13,143 nt of DNA. Origin: an uncultured Oscillospiraceae bacterium. GTDB taxonomy: Bacteria; Bacillota; Clostridia; Oscillospirales; Oscillospiraceae. Location: positions 1 through 13,143 of the forward strand of contig CAJTOE010000063.1 of assembly GCA_910577805.1 (NCBI GenBank), read 5' to 3'. The position numbers and the translations under genes are program-made. Shown here in pieces: positions 1 through 6,540 of this stretch (positions are counted from its first letter, which is position 1; the number at the start of each line of letters is the position of its first letter). Under the pieces are notes generated by a model. The model ran no database searches. It was not told the DNA's origin and saw nothing but the letters and a program-made list of their open reading frames with translations.

Positions 1-956
1 GCCATGGCAGCATCCATGGAGTAATTCTCGTGATTCTGCTTCTTCATGGCGGCGGCATACACCAGATACTGAGCGGCCTGCATCCGGGTGTGCATATCGG
101 CCAGCTGGAACTGGGTGTTCTGGAACTGGCTCAGGCGGCGCTTGAACTGCACCCGCTCCTGGGTGTACTTCACGGCCTCGTTGATGGCGCCCTCGCCCAG
201 GCCCAGGGCCTGCGCGGCGATGCCGATGCGGCCGCCGTCCAGGGTCATCATGGCGATCTTGAAGCCCTTGCCCTCCTGGCCCAGCAGGTTCTCCTTGGGG
301 ACAACGCAGTCCTCAAAGATCAGGTCGCAGGTGGAGGAGCCGCGGATGCCCATCTTCTTCTCGTGCTTGCCCACGGAGAAGCCGGGGAAGCTCTTCTCCA
401 CGATGAAGGCGGAGATGCCGTGGTTGCCCTTCTTGGTATCGGTCATGGCGAACACCACGAAGGTCTCGGCCACAGTGCCGTTGGTGATGAAGCACTTGGA
501 ACCGTTCAGTACATAGTGGTCGCCCTCCAGAACAGCGGTGGTCTGCTGGCCGGAGGCGTCGGTGCCGGCGTTGGGCTCGGTCAGGCCGAAGGCGCCGATC
601 TTCTTGCCGGAGAGCAGGTCGGGCAGGTACTTCTTCTTCTGCTCCTCGGTGCCGTGCTCAAAGATGGGGGCGCAGCACAGGGAGGTGTGGGCGGACACGA
701 TGACGGCGGTGGTGCCGCACACCTTGGCCAGCTCCTCCACGCACATGGCGTAGGACAGCACGTCGCCGCCGGCGCCGCCGTACTCCTTGGGGAAGTAGAT
801 GCCCATCATACCCAGCTTGCCCATCTTCTCCACGGTCTCCATGGGGAAGCGCTCCTCCTCGTCCAGCTCCTCAGCCAGGGGCTTGACCTCGGTCTCGGCA
901 AACTCGCGGTACATTTTGCGGACCATCTCTTGTTCTCTTGTCAGATGAAAATCCAT
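1..956 (-). CDS. Acyl-CoA dehydrogenase, short-chain (butyryl-CoA type), 3' end outside window
   Basis: FAD-dependent alpha,beta-dehydrogenation of a short-chain acyl-CoA, or in a butyrate producer the reverse reduction of crotonyl-CoA, with ETF as partner. 318 codons are visible of the usual about 380. Visible signatures are GAFGLTEPNAG (121-131) and FITNG (156-160) of the FAD/substrate region, and MMTLDGGRIGIAAQALG (236-252), which leads into the C-terminal helical domain. The catalytic Glu expected near residue 363 lies beyond position 1, so it cannot be checked. The ATG is at 956-954, preceded by AGGAGG (970-965) with 8 nt spacing. The gene follows hbd by 23 nt on the same strand, so they form one operon. 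The protein is clearly paralogous to the N-terminal part of the fusion protein at 3791-5701, with similar length and motif positions. It is truncated by the window, not by mutation. It may be bcd, but chain-length specificity and a neighbouring etfBA cannot be seen. Confidence 0.93.
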   Translation of the reverse strand, partial: MDFHLTREQEMVRKMYREFAETEVKPLAEELDEEERFPMETVEKMGKLGMMGIYFPKEYGGAGGDVLSYAMCVEELAKVCGTTAVIVSAHTSLCCAPIFEHGTEEQKKKYLPDLLSGKKIGAFGLTEPNAGTDASGQQTTAVLEGDHYVLNGSKCFITNGTVAETFVVFAMTDTKKGNHGISAFIVEKSFPGFSVGKHEKKMGIRGSSTCDLIFEDCVVPKENLLGQEGKGFKIAMMTLDGGRIGIAAQALGLGEGAINEAVKYTQERVQFKRRLSQFQNTQFQLADMHTRMQAAQYLVYAAAMKKQNHENYSMDAAM

Positions 957-979
957 TTTGTCGTCCTCCTATTCAAAAC

Positions 980-1819
980 TTACTTCTTGGAATAATCGTA
1001 GAAGCCCTTGCCGGTCTTACGGCCCAGCAGGCCGCCGCGCACCATCTTCTTGAGCAGGTAGGTGGGGCGGTACTTGGAGTCGCCGGACTCCTCATACAGG
1101 GTGTTCATGATCGCCAGGCAAACGTCCAGGCCGATCAGGTCGCCCAGCGCCAGGGGGCCCATGGGGTGGTTGGCGCCGAACTGCATGGACTTGTCGATAT
1201 CCTCGATGGACGCGGCGTGCTTCTCCACCAGGGAGATGGCGTCGTTGATCATGGGGATAAGCAGCTTGTTGACCACGAATCCGGGGGACTCGGCCACCTC
1301 GACAGGCTCTTTGCCCAGCTCCTTGGACAGGTTGTAGACGAACTGGAAGGTCTCGTCCGTGGTGTGGATGCCGCGGATAACCTCCACCAGCTTCATGCTG
1401 GGCACGGGGTTGAAGAAATGCATCCCGATGAGGTGATGCTTCAGGCCCTGGCCCATCTCGGTGATGGACAGGGAGGAGGTGTTGGAGGCGAAGATCGTCT
1501 CAGGCTTGCAGATGGCGTCCAGCTCGTTGAGCAGAACCTTCTTGGTTTCCATATCCTCCTTCACGCACTCGATCACCAGATCGGCGTCGGCCGCGGCGGA
1601 CTTCTCCTCCACCAGCACGTTGGCCATGAGGGCGTCCTTGTCCTCCTGAGACATCCGGCCCTTGTCCACCCGCTTTTGCAGGGACTTGTCCAGATTGTCC
1701 TTGTGGCGCTGGGCCGAAGCCACGCTGCTGGCGTACATCAGAGCGGTGTGGCCCTTGGCGGCGAAGATCTGGGCAATGCCGCTGCCCATGGTCCCAGCGC
1801 CGAAAATTGCGACCTTCAT
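980..1819 (-). CDS. hbd: 3-hydroxybutyryl-CoA dehydrogenase
   Basis: Cytoplasmic NAD(P)H-dependent interconversion of acetoacetyl-CoA and 3-hydroxybutyryl-CoA in the butyrate or beta-oxidation pathway. The length of 279 aa is typical for the clostridial enzyme (about 280). The N-terminal Rossmann fold has GAGTMG (7-12). By alignment with the HAD family the active-site residues are Ser115 (in SNTSS), His134 (in MHFFNPVP), Glu146 (LVEVI) and Asn184 (FVVNKL); all are present. The C-terminal dimerisation/substrate domain runs from about 185 to 279 and includes HPMGPLALGDLIGLD. The ATG at 1819-1817 has AGGAGG (1832-1827) 7 nt upstream. It is the first gene of the minus-strand operon and is followed after 23 nt by the acyl-CoA dehydrogenase. 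No crotonase or thiolase is in view. A promoter lies at about 1964-1992 and a Rex-like site at 1859-1876, so redox (NADH/NAD+) control is plausible. Confidence 0.96.
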   Translation of the reverse strand: MKVAIFGAGTMGSGIAQIFAAKGHTALMYASSVASAQRHKDNLDKSLQKRVDKGRMSQEDKDALMANVLVEEKSAAADADLVIECVKEDMETKKVLLNELDAICKPETIFASNTSSLSITEMGQGLKHHLIGMHFFNPVPSMKLVEVIRGIHTTDETFQFVYNLSKELGKEPVEVAESPGFVVNKLLIPMINDAISLVEKHAASIEDIDKSMQFGANHPMGPLALGDLIGLDVCLAIMNTLYEESGDSKYRPTYLLKKMVRGGLLGRKTGKGFYDYSKK

Positions 1820-1858
1820 ACTTATTCCTCCTAAAGATTGTTCATTTTGCCCGCAGCC

Positions 1859-1876
1859 TCGTTAGATTTTTAACAA
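1859..1876 (-). promoter_or_regulatory. Rex-like operator in the hbd leader
   Basis: The sequence TCGTTAG-ATTT-TTAACAA matches the Rex consensus TTGTTAA-N4-TTAACAA at 12 of 14 conserved positions, with one half-site perfect. Rex senses NADH/NAD+ and in clostridia commonly represses fermentation operons that include hbd and bcd. The site lies about 40 nt upstream of the hbd start and downstream of the best promoter, so it would act as a roadblock, or it may overlap a weaker second promoter (TTGCGC-N17-TGTTAA on the minus strand). Binding is inferred from the match alone. Confidence 0.5.
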
Positions 1877-1963
1877 AAATCAGGCATAAAAAGCGCAACT
1901 AAGGCTTTCAGAGCCGTTGTTGCGGCGGTGATTTAGCGGTTTTGACGGCTGCTCACGACTTAA

Positions 1964-1992
1964 ATTATAGCTTTTTTGTGTCTATTAAGCAA
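1964..1992 (-). promoter_or_regulatory. Sigma-A promoter for hbd operon
   Basis: On the minus strand TTGCTT (1992-1987), a 17-nt spacer and a perfect TATAAT (1969-1964). The predicted start near 1957 gives a leader of about 140 nt before the hbd ATG. The leader holds the Rex-like site and a possible hairpin around 1885-1910. The 427 nt between hbd and the next gene hold no ORF that I can support, only this promoter and leader and the terminator at 2213-2235. Confidence 0.6.
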
Positions 1993-2212
1993 GGAAAAGT
2001 GTCCTGGTATTTTGTACAGTTTTTCATTCATTTTTTTGGCGGTTTTGCACCATTCCAACCAGGAATTTTCAGCAGTACAAATCCGAACTCCCTTTGGCGA
2101 TTTAATTCTTTTGTAACATTTGACCTGAACTTTTTTAATAAAAGCCGTCTATGATAACACTTGCAAGGCAAGAGCATCTTTTTTCATTCTATCCTCCAAT
2201 TCCTTTTGGAAA

Positions 2213-2235
2213 GGCCGGCAGATTTTCTGCCGGCC
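2213..2235 (-). terminator. Hairpin terminator after the metallophosphoesterase-rubrerythrin gene
   Basis: Perfect 10-bp stem GGCCGGCAGA/TCTGCCGGCC with a 3-nt loop, 11 nt beyond the stop codon of the minus-strand gene. The T tract on the minus strand is short (TTT), and on the plus strand the hairpin is followed by CTTTTCTTT, so it may work in both directions. Position and stem strength support termination. Confidence 0.7.
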
Positions 2236-2246
2236 CTTTTCTTTGC

Positions 2247-3515
2247 TCATTTTGCGTTCCCGCCGTATACCTCGTACTGCTTCCTCGGTCCGCCGCAGAC
2301 GGGACAGCGCTCCGGGGCCTCCTCTCCTGCCATGACATAGCCGCAGACGGGGCAGACATAAATTTCCGTTTCCCGGATATGCTCCAGGTCTGCCGCCTGC
2401 TCCAGCAGCGCCGCGTGGACCTTTTCCGCCCGCGCCGCGCCGGTATAAGCCTGCTCCGCCAAAGGCGCGCTGTGGTCCCTGGCGTACTCCGCCAGCGTTT
2501 TGTAGAGATAGCCGTATTCATACGCCTCTCCGGGCACGTAGGTCCGGACCGCATCCGAAAAGGGCGCGGGACGGTCCAGGACTGCGTAAAAGCTCCGGGC
2601 GTGATAGTACTCCGACGCCGCCAGCGCCCGGAACAGCGCCGCGATCCAATCCAACCCTCTGCGCTTGGCCCGGTCCGCGAACATCAGGTATTTAAAGTGC
2701 GCCAGAAGCTCCCCCTGCACCGTCTCCTCCAGCTCCCGGCGCAGGACCGGGTCCTTCCGCTCCCGGCTGTAGCAGTCCTCCGGGAGGTCCGCGATCTGGT
2801 GCTTCAGCACGCCGCCCTCCATATAAAAATGCACCACATGATGCTCCACGTCGCAGGCCCGGATGTCCTTGGATACATCCTCGATCATCGCTCCGCCTCC
2901 GCCTGTGCAGATCAGCGGTATCCCGTCCACCTGGTCCTCGAACCGGGAATGCACATGGCCGCACAGAAGATAGTTTACTTTCTCCTTCCACGGCCCGTAG
3001 GCCTGCTTCAGGCGGTCGAACTCCTCCTCTGACACGCAGTTCCGGATAAAATGGTTGGGCACTGGGATATGGAACGCGATCACTGCCCGCTCCACCTCCT
3101 CCATGGCAAGGACCTGCCCCAGCAGAGCAAGGCCCTCCTCCTCAAAGGTGCGCATCGCATTGTCCAGCACGACGACCGCAAAACCGTCCGCCAGGAGGGC
3201 GTAGTTTTTCAGACCAAAATAGTCGCTGTACGCGCCTGTGTCGTGGTTGCCCCGGAGGGAGTAGACCGCGTTTTGGGCCAGCGCCTCCGTCAGCTCCTGG
3301 ACCATCTGGTAATGATGCTTGGTCCCCGCCGGTACCAAATCTCCCACGATCAGCGTAATGCTGTCTCTGCCGCACTCCTCCAGCGCGCCCGCATACACCT
3401 TCATGGGATAGGTCCCCAGGCCCTCGCAGCCTGGGTCGCCGATCACGCGTACGGAACGCACGCCGTTCAGCCGCACCACCGGCTCCAGTACTTTTACAAT
3501 TTTCTTGTTTTCCAT
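2247..3515 (-). CDS. Metallophosphoesterase-rubrerythrin-rubredoxin fusion protein
   Basis: 422 aa, three parts. Residues about 21-240 form a calcineurin-like metallophosphoesterase: Asp27 (VIGDPG), GDL (58-60), GNHD (89-92), His149 and GHVH (186-189), with a GGGG turn after it. The first motif, normally DxH, reads DPG here. Residues about 257-380 form a rubrerythrin-type four-helix diiron domain: Glu269 in QGELLAH, E302-Y-Y-H305, a Glu in the third helix (Glu333 of YEYGY) and E364-K-V-H367. Residues 386-422 form a rubrerythrin-type rubredoxin domain with CPVC (388-391) and CPVC (404-407). Rubrerythrin normally reduces H2O2 in the cytoplasm of anaerobes; the phosphoesterase substrate is unknown. 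No signal peptide is visible. The ATG at 3515 has GAGGG at a spacing of about 9 nt. It diverges from the dehydrogenase-FprA operon. The domains are clear; the joint function is unknown. Confidence 0.88.
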   Translation of the reverse strand: MENKKIVKVLEPVVRLNGVRSVRVIGDPGCEGLGTYPMKVYAGALEECGRDSITLIVGDLVPAGTKHHYQMVQELTEALAQNAVYSLRGNHDTGAYSDYFGLKNYALLADGFAVVVLDNAMRTFEEEGLALLGQVLAMEEVERAVIAFHIPVPNHFIRNCVSEEEFDRLKQAYGPWKEKVNYLLCGHVHSRFEDQVDGIPLICTGGGGAMIEDVSKDIRACDVEHHVVHFYMEGGVLKHQIADLPEDCYSRERKDPVLRRELEETVQGELLAHFKYLMFADRAKRRGLDWIAALFRALAASEYYHARSFYAVLDRPAPFSDAVRTYVPGEAYEYGYLYKTLAEYARDHSAPLAEQAYTGAARAEKVHAALLEQAADLEHIRETEIYVCPVCGYVMAGEEAPERCPVCGGPRKQYEVYGGNAK

Positions 3516-3589
3516 CCTTCTGTGCCCTCACAATCCTGTTTTTTTGCACACTGCCTGCGAAACAGCCCCTTTGCTTTGTGCTTTGTTCG

Positions 3590-3618
3590 ATTGTACCATA
3601 TTTTCCGGCGGCTGTATA
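3590..3618 (-). promoter_or_regulatory. Promoter for the metallophosphoesterase-rubrerythrin gene
   Basis: On the minus strand TATACA (3618-3613), a 17-nt spacer and TACAAT (3595-3590), the latter preceded by TGG as an extended -10. This gives a leader of about 70 nt. It lies back to back with the stronger plus-strand promoter at 3664-3691, about 45 nt away, so the two operons share one regulatory region. Confidence 0.5.
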
Positions 3619-3663
3619 TGCGTACATCTTGCCCAAAAGTTGCTTCAAACTTCCCCAATTTGA

Positions 3664-3691
3664 TTGACAAAATGAATAAATATGGTATAAT
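3664..3691 (+). promoter_or_regulatory. Strong sigma-A promoter for the acyl-CoA dehydrogenase fusion-ywqG-fprA operon
   Basis: Perfect TTGACA (3664-3669) and perfect TATAAT (3686-3691) with a 16-nt spacer and an extended -10 (TGG directly before TATAAT). The predicted start near 3698 gives a leader of about 93 nt. I see no clear operator, so the operon may be expressed strongly and constitutively. Confidence 0.85.
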
Positions 3692-3790
3692 GCACCCAAC
3701 GGGAAAAGCCAGCAAATACCAGACAGAGGTGAAACCCAGCGCTTACTCTGTTTTATCCATTACAGAAGGCAAAAAAAGGAGGAAACATCT

Positions 3791-5701
3791 ATGCTGTATC
3801 AAACCACACAGGAGCATGAAGCACTGCGGGCAAAGGTGCGGGAATTTGCCGAGGCCGAGATCAAGCCCATTGCGTTCATGCTGGACAAAAACAACCAGTT
3901 CCCCACCCAGGCGGTGCAGAAAATGGGTGAACTGGGCCTGACGGGCCTGCCCTACGAGACGGAGTACGGCGGCGCGGGGCTGGACGCTCTGAGCTACGCC
4001 ATCGCCGTGGAGGAGCTGGCGCGGGTGGACGGCGGCGCGGGCGTCATTCTGTCAGCCCACACCTCGTTGGGCACCTACCCCATCTACGCCTTCGGCAATG
4101 AGGCCCAGAAAAAGAAATATCTGCCCGACCTCTGCTCCGGCAAGAAGCTGGGGGCCTTCGGCCTCACCGAACCCAACGCAGGCTCCGACGCCGGCGGCAC
4201 CGAGACCACCGCGGAGGATATGGGGGACCACTACCTTCTGAACGGCGAGAAAATCTTCATCACCAACGGCGGTGAGGCCAGCACCTATGTGGTGTTCGCC
4301 GTCACCACCCCCGGCATCGGCACACGGGGCATCTCCGCCTTTATCGTCGAAAAGGGCTGGGAGGGCTTCACCTTCGAGGAGCATTATGACAAAATGGGCA
4401 TCCGCTCCTCCGCAACCTGCCAGCTTAACTTTAATAATGTAAAAATCCCCAAGGAAAACCTGCTGGGCAAGGAGGGCCAGGGCTTCAAGATTGCCATGTC
4501 CACCCTGGACGGCGGACGCATCGGCATTGCCGCCCAGGCTCTTGGCATCGCGCAGGGGGCCTACGAGGCCGCGGTGGAATACTCCAAGGAGCGGGTCCAG
4601 TTCGGCAAGCCCATCTGCCAGCAGCAGAACATCGCCTTCAAAATCGCCGATATGGCGACCAAGCTGCGCTGCGCCCGGTTCCTGGTCTACTCCGCCGCCG
4701 AGCTCAAGCAAGCCCACGTCCCCTACGGCATGGAGTCCGCCATGGCCAAGCAGTACGCCTCCGACATCGCCCTGGAGGTCACCAACGACGCGCTTCAGAT
4801 TTTCGGCGGCTGCGGCTATCTGAAGGGCATGGAGGTAGAGCGCTTCTACCGGGACGCCAAGATCACTACCATCTATGAGGGCACCAACGAAATTCAGCGG
4901 GTCGTAATCGCCTCCCACATTCTGGGCAAGGCCGCTAAAGAGGCCTCCGCCGCCCCCGCCCAGCAGAGAGGTCCGGAGACCGGTGCGCGGAAACGCCTGA
5001 TCCTCAAGGACGGCTCCGCCCAGGAGCAGGTGGAGGCCCTGGTGGCAAACCTGAAAAAGGACGGCCACGACTTCACCGTGGGCATCCCCCTGGACACCCC
5101 CATCACCCAGGCCGAGCGTGTAGTCTCCGCCGGACAGGGCATCGGTGAACAGAAAAACATGAAGCTCATCGAAGACCTGGCAAAGGCCGCCGGCGCCGCC
5201 ATCGGCTCCAGCCGTCCCGTGGCCGAAACCTTGAAGTATGTTCCCCTGAACCGCTATGTGGGCATGTCGGGCCAGAAGTTCAAGGGCAACCTGTATATCG
5301 CCTGCGGCATCTCCGGCGCGATCCAGCATCTGAAGGGCATCAAGGACGCCTCCTGCATCGTGGCTATCAACAAAAATTCCAACGCCAAGATTTTCAAAAA
5401 CTGCGACTACGGCATCGTGGGCGACGTGCTGGAAATTCTGCCCCTGCTCACCGCCGCGCTGGATACCGGCGAAAAACTCCCCGCCCCGCCCATGACCAAG
5501 ATGAAGCGCATGGTTCCCAAGAAGGTCTACCAGCCCCGGAAGCTGTATATCTGCAACGGCTGCGGCCACGAGTACGACCCCATGCAGGGCGACCTGGAGA
5601 ACGATGTGAAGCCCGGCACCGCCTTCAAGGACCTGCCGGAGGGGTGGACCTGCCCCCACTGCGGCGAGGACGTGAACGGCTTTATCGAAATCGAGGCGTA
5701 A
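3791..5701 (+). CDS. Acyl-CoA dehydrogenase-EtfA FAD domain-rubredoxin fusion
   Basis: 636 aa, three redox modules. Residues 1-378 are a short-chain-type acyl-CoA dehydrogenase: FGLTEPNAGSDAGG (123-136), FITNGG (156-161), and the catalytic Glu363 in YEGTNEIQR. After an Ala/Pro/Gln-rich linker (about 382-400), residues 402-560 match the C-terminal FAD-binding domain of electron-transfer flavoprotein alpha: VVSAGQG (444-450), VGMSGQ (490-495), CGISGAIQHLKG (505-516, His513), AINK (525-528) and DYGIVGD (539-545). The EtfA N-terminal domain is absent and no EtfB is nearby. Residues 584-634 are a complete rubredoxin with CNGC (588-591) and CPHC (621-624). It probably oxidises an acyl-CoA and passes electrons internally to rubredoxin. 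The start has GGAGG (3778-3782) 8 nt upstream. Gene 1 of 3 in an operon; ywqG begins 5 nt after the stop. Domain calls are firm, the substrate is unknown, and acyl-CoA:rubredoxin oxidoreductase is my inference. Confidence 0.93.
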   Translation: MLYQTTQEHEALRAKVREFAEAEIKPIAFMLDKNNQFPTQAVQKMGELGLTGLPYETEYGGAGLDALSYAIAVEELARVDGGAGVILSAHTSLGTYPIYAFGNEAQKKKYLPDLCSGKKLGAFGLTEPNAGSDAGGTETTAEDMGDHYLLNGEKIFITNGGEASTYVVFAVTTPGIGTRGISAFIVEKGWEGFTFEEHYDKMGIRSSATCQLNFNNVKIPKENLLGKEGQGFKIAMSTLDGGRIGIAAQALGIAQGAYEAAVEYSKERVQFGKPICQQQNIAFKIADMATKLRCARFLVYSAAELKQAHVPYGMESAMAKQYASDIALEVTNDALQIFGGCGYLKGMEVERFYRDAKITTIYEGTNEIQRVVIASHILGKAAKEASAAPAQQRGPETGARKRLILKDGSAQEQVEALVANLKKDGHDFTVGIPLDTPITQAERVVSAGQGIGEQKNMKLIEDLAKAAGAAIGSSRPVAETLKYVPLNRYVGMSGQKFKGNLYIACGISGAIQHLKGIKDASCIVAINKNSNAKIFKNCDYGIVGDVLEILPLLTAALDTGEKLPAPPMTKMKRMVPKKVYQPRKLYICNGCGHEYDPMQGDLENDVKPGTAFKDLPEGWTCPHCGEDVNGFIEIEA

Positions 5702-5706
5702 GAAAA

Positions 5707-6519
5707 ATGCCGACTAAAAAACAGATTCTTTCGGCCCTGGAGCACACAAAGCGCCCCGCTGTCCGCATCACGCCGGAGCCTGATAAAACGCCCGGCCCCA
5801 CAGACAGCAAATTCGGCGGGGACTACTGCCTCCCCGCCGGGGCGGACGCTCCTGAGATGGAATTTCTGGCCCAGATCAACTTTGCCCAGCTCCCCCGCTT
5901 GGAGAGCTTTCCGCAAAAAGGCCTGCTGCAATTTTTCCTCTGCACCGAGGAGGAAGCATTCGAGGGGTTTCTGGAGGACGACTCCGCATGGCGTCCGGAC
6001 AGCGGCTTTTTCCAGGTGCGCTGGTATCCGGAGGTCCCGGCGGACAGTCCCGTTTACCCGAACGCAGTCCCAGAGGCGCGCTGGGCCATGGACAAGGTCA
6101 CCGGCGGCATGAAGTTTTCCCCCGCAGAGGAAATCGCTACACTGGCGCTTGGAGAAGAGGGCTTTTTCTTCGACCTGGGCTTTGAGGACGCCATAACACC
6201 GCTTACGCAGGTTTTTATGGAGAAAAAGCGGGGCTACGACCTGTCGGACTGCGGGGATACCGACCAATTCTGCCGGGATTTCGGCAACTGGGGCTTTCAG
6301 CTGGGAGGCCACCCCGCTCTGCGTCAGGCGGAGTTCCGTCTGGACGACGAGGCGTTCCAGGCGTATACCGTCCTGCTGTTCCAGTACGACCTGACGGTCC
6401 CCGATCCGGAGGACCCCATGGATCTGGAAAAGGACACTTTCTGTTTCTTCATCAAGCCCGAAGACCTGAACGCCTGCCGCTTTGACGATATTTTGATGGT
6501 CCATCACAACTGCTATTAA
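5707..6519 (+). CDS. YwqG-family protein (DUF1963)
   Basis: 270 aa, soluble, no signal peptide or membrane segment. Family signatures are visible: SKFGGDYCLP (34-43), FLAQINFAQLP (53-63) and GLLQFFLC (72-79) in the N-terminal half; NWGFQLGGHP (194-203), VLLFQYDL (222-229) and a C-terminal FFIKPEDL (247-254) in the second half. The biochemical role of this family is not known to me. The ATG at 5707 is preferred over an in-frame ATG at 5644 that lies inside the rubredoxin sequence; GAGG lies 10 nt upstream, in the last codons of the dehydrogenase fusion, so translation is probably coupled. It sits between two electron-transfer genes in one operon with no internal promoter seen, which hints at a role in that system or a passenger position. 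Identification of the family is good; function is open. Confidence 0.88.
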   Translation: MPTKKQILSALEHTKRPAVRITPEPDKTPGPTDSKFGGDYCLPAGADAPEMEFLAQINFAQLPRLESFPQKGLLQFFLCTEEEAFEGFLEDDSAWRPDSGFFQVRWYPEVPADSPVYPNAVPEARWAMDKVTGGMKFSPAEEIATLALGEEGFFFDLGFEDAITPLTQVFMEKKRGYDLSDCGDTDQFCRDFGNWGFQLGGHPALRQAEFRLDDEAFQAYTVLLFQYDLTVPDPEDPMDLEKDTFCFFIKPEDLNACRFDDILMVHHNCY

Positions 6520-6540
6520 ACAACAAGGAGGAAACGCTCT

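Noticed and set aside
30..995. Plus-strand open frame of 321 codons opposite the partial acyl-CoA dehydrogenase
   Set aside because: Low-complexity Leu/Gly/His product without a ribosome site; the minus strand matches the acyl-CoA dehydrogenase family throughout.
938..1834. Plus-strand open frame opposite hbd
   Set aside because: Antisense shadow; hbd on the minus strand has all active-site residues.
2118..2160. Plus-strand promoter-like boxes (TTGACC and TATGAT)
   Set aside because: No plus-strand gene follows and the spacing between the boxes is longer than usual; likely chance in an AT-rich stretch.
2151..3032. Plus-strand open frame opposite the metallophosphoesterase-rubrerythrin gene
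   Set aside because: Arg/Leu-rich shadow with no family match; the minus-strand frame has metal-binding motifs.
4052..5659. Long open frame (535 codons) on the minus strand opposite the dehydrogenase fusion
   Set aside because: It is a mirror of a GC-rich gene: Gly/Leu/His/Val-rich with no motif, while the plus strand encodes three clear domains.
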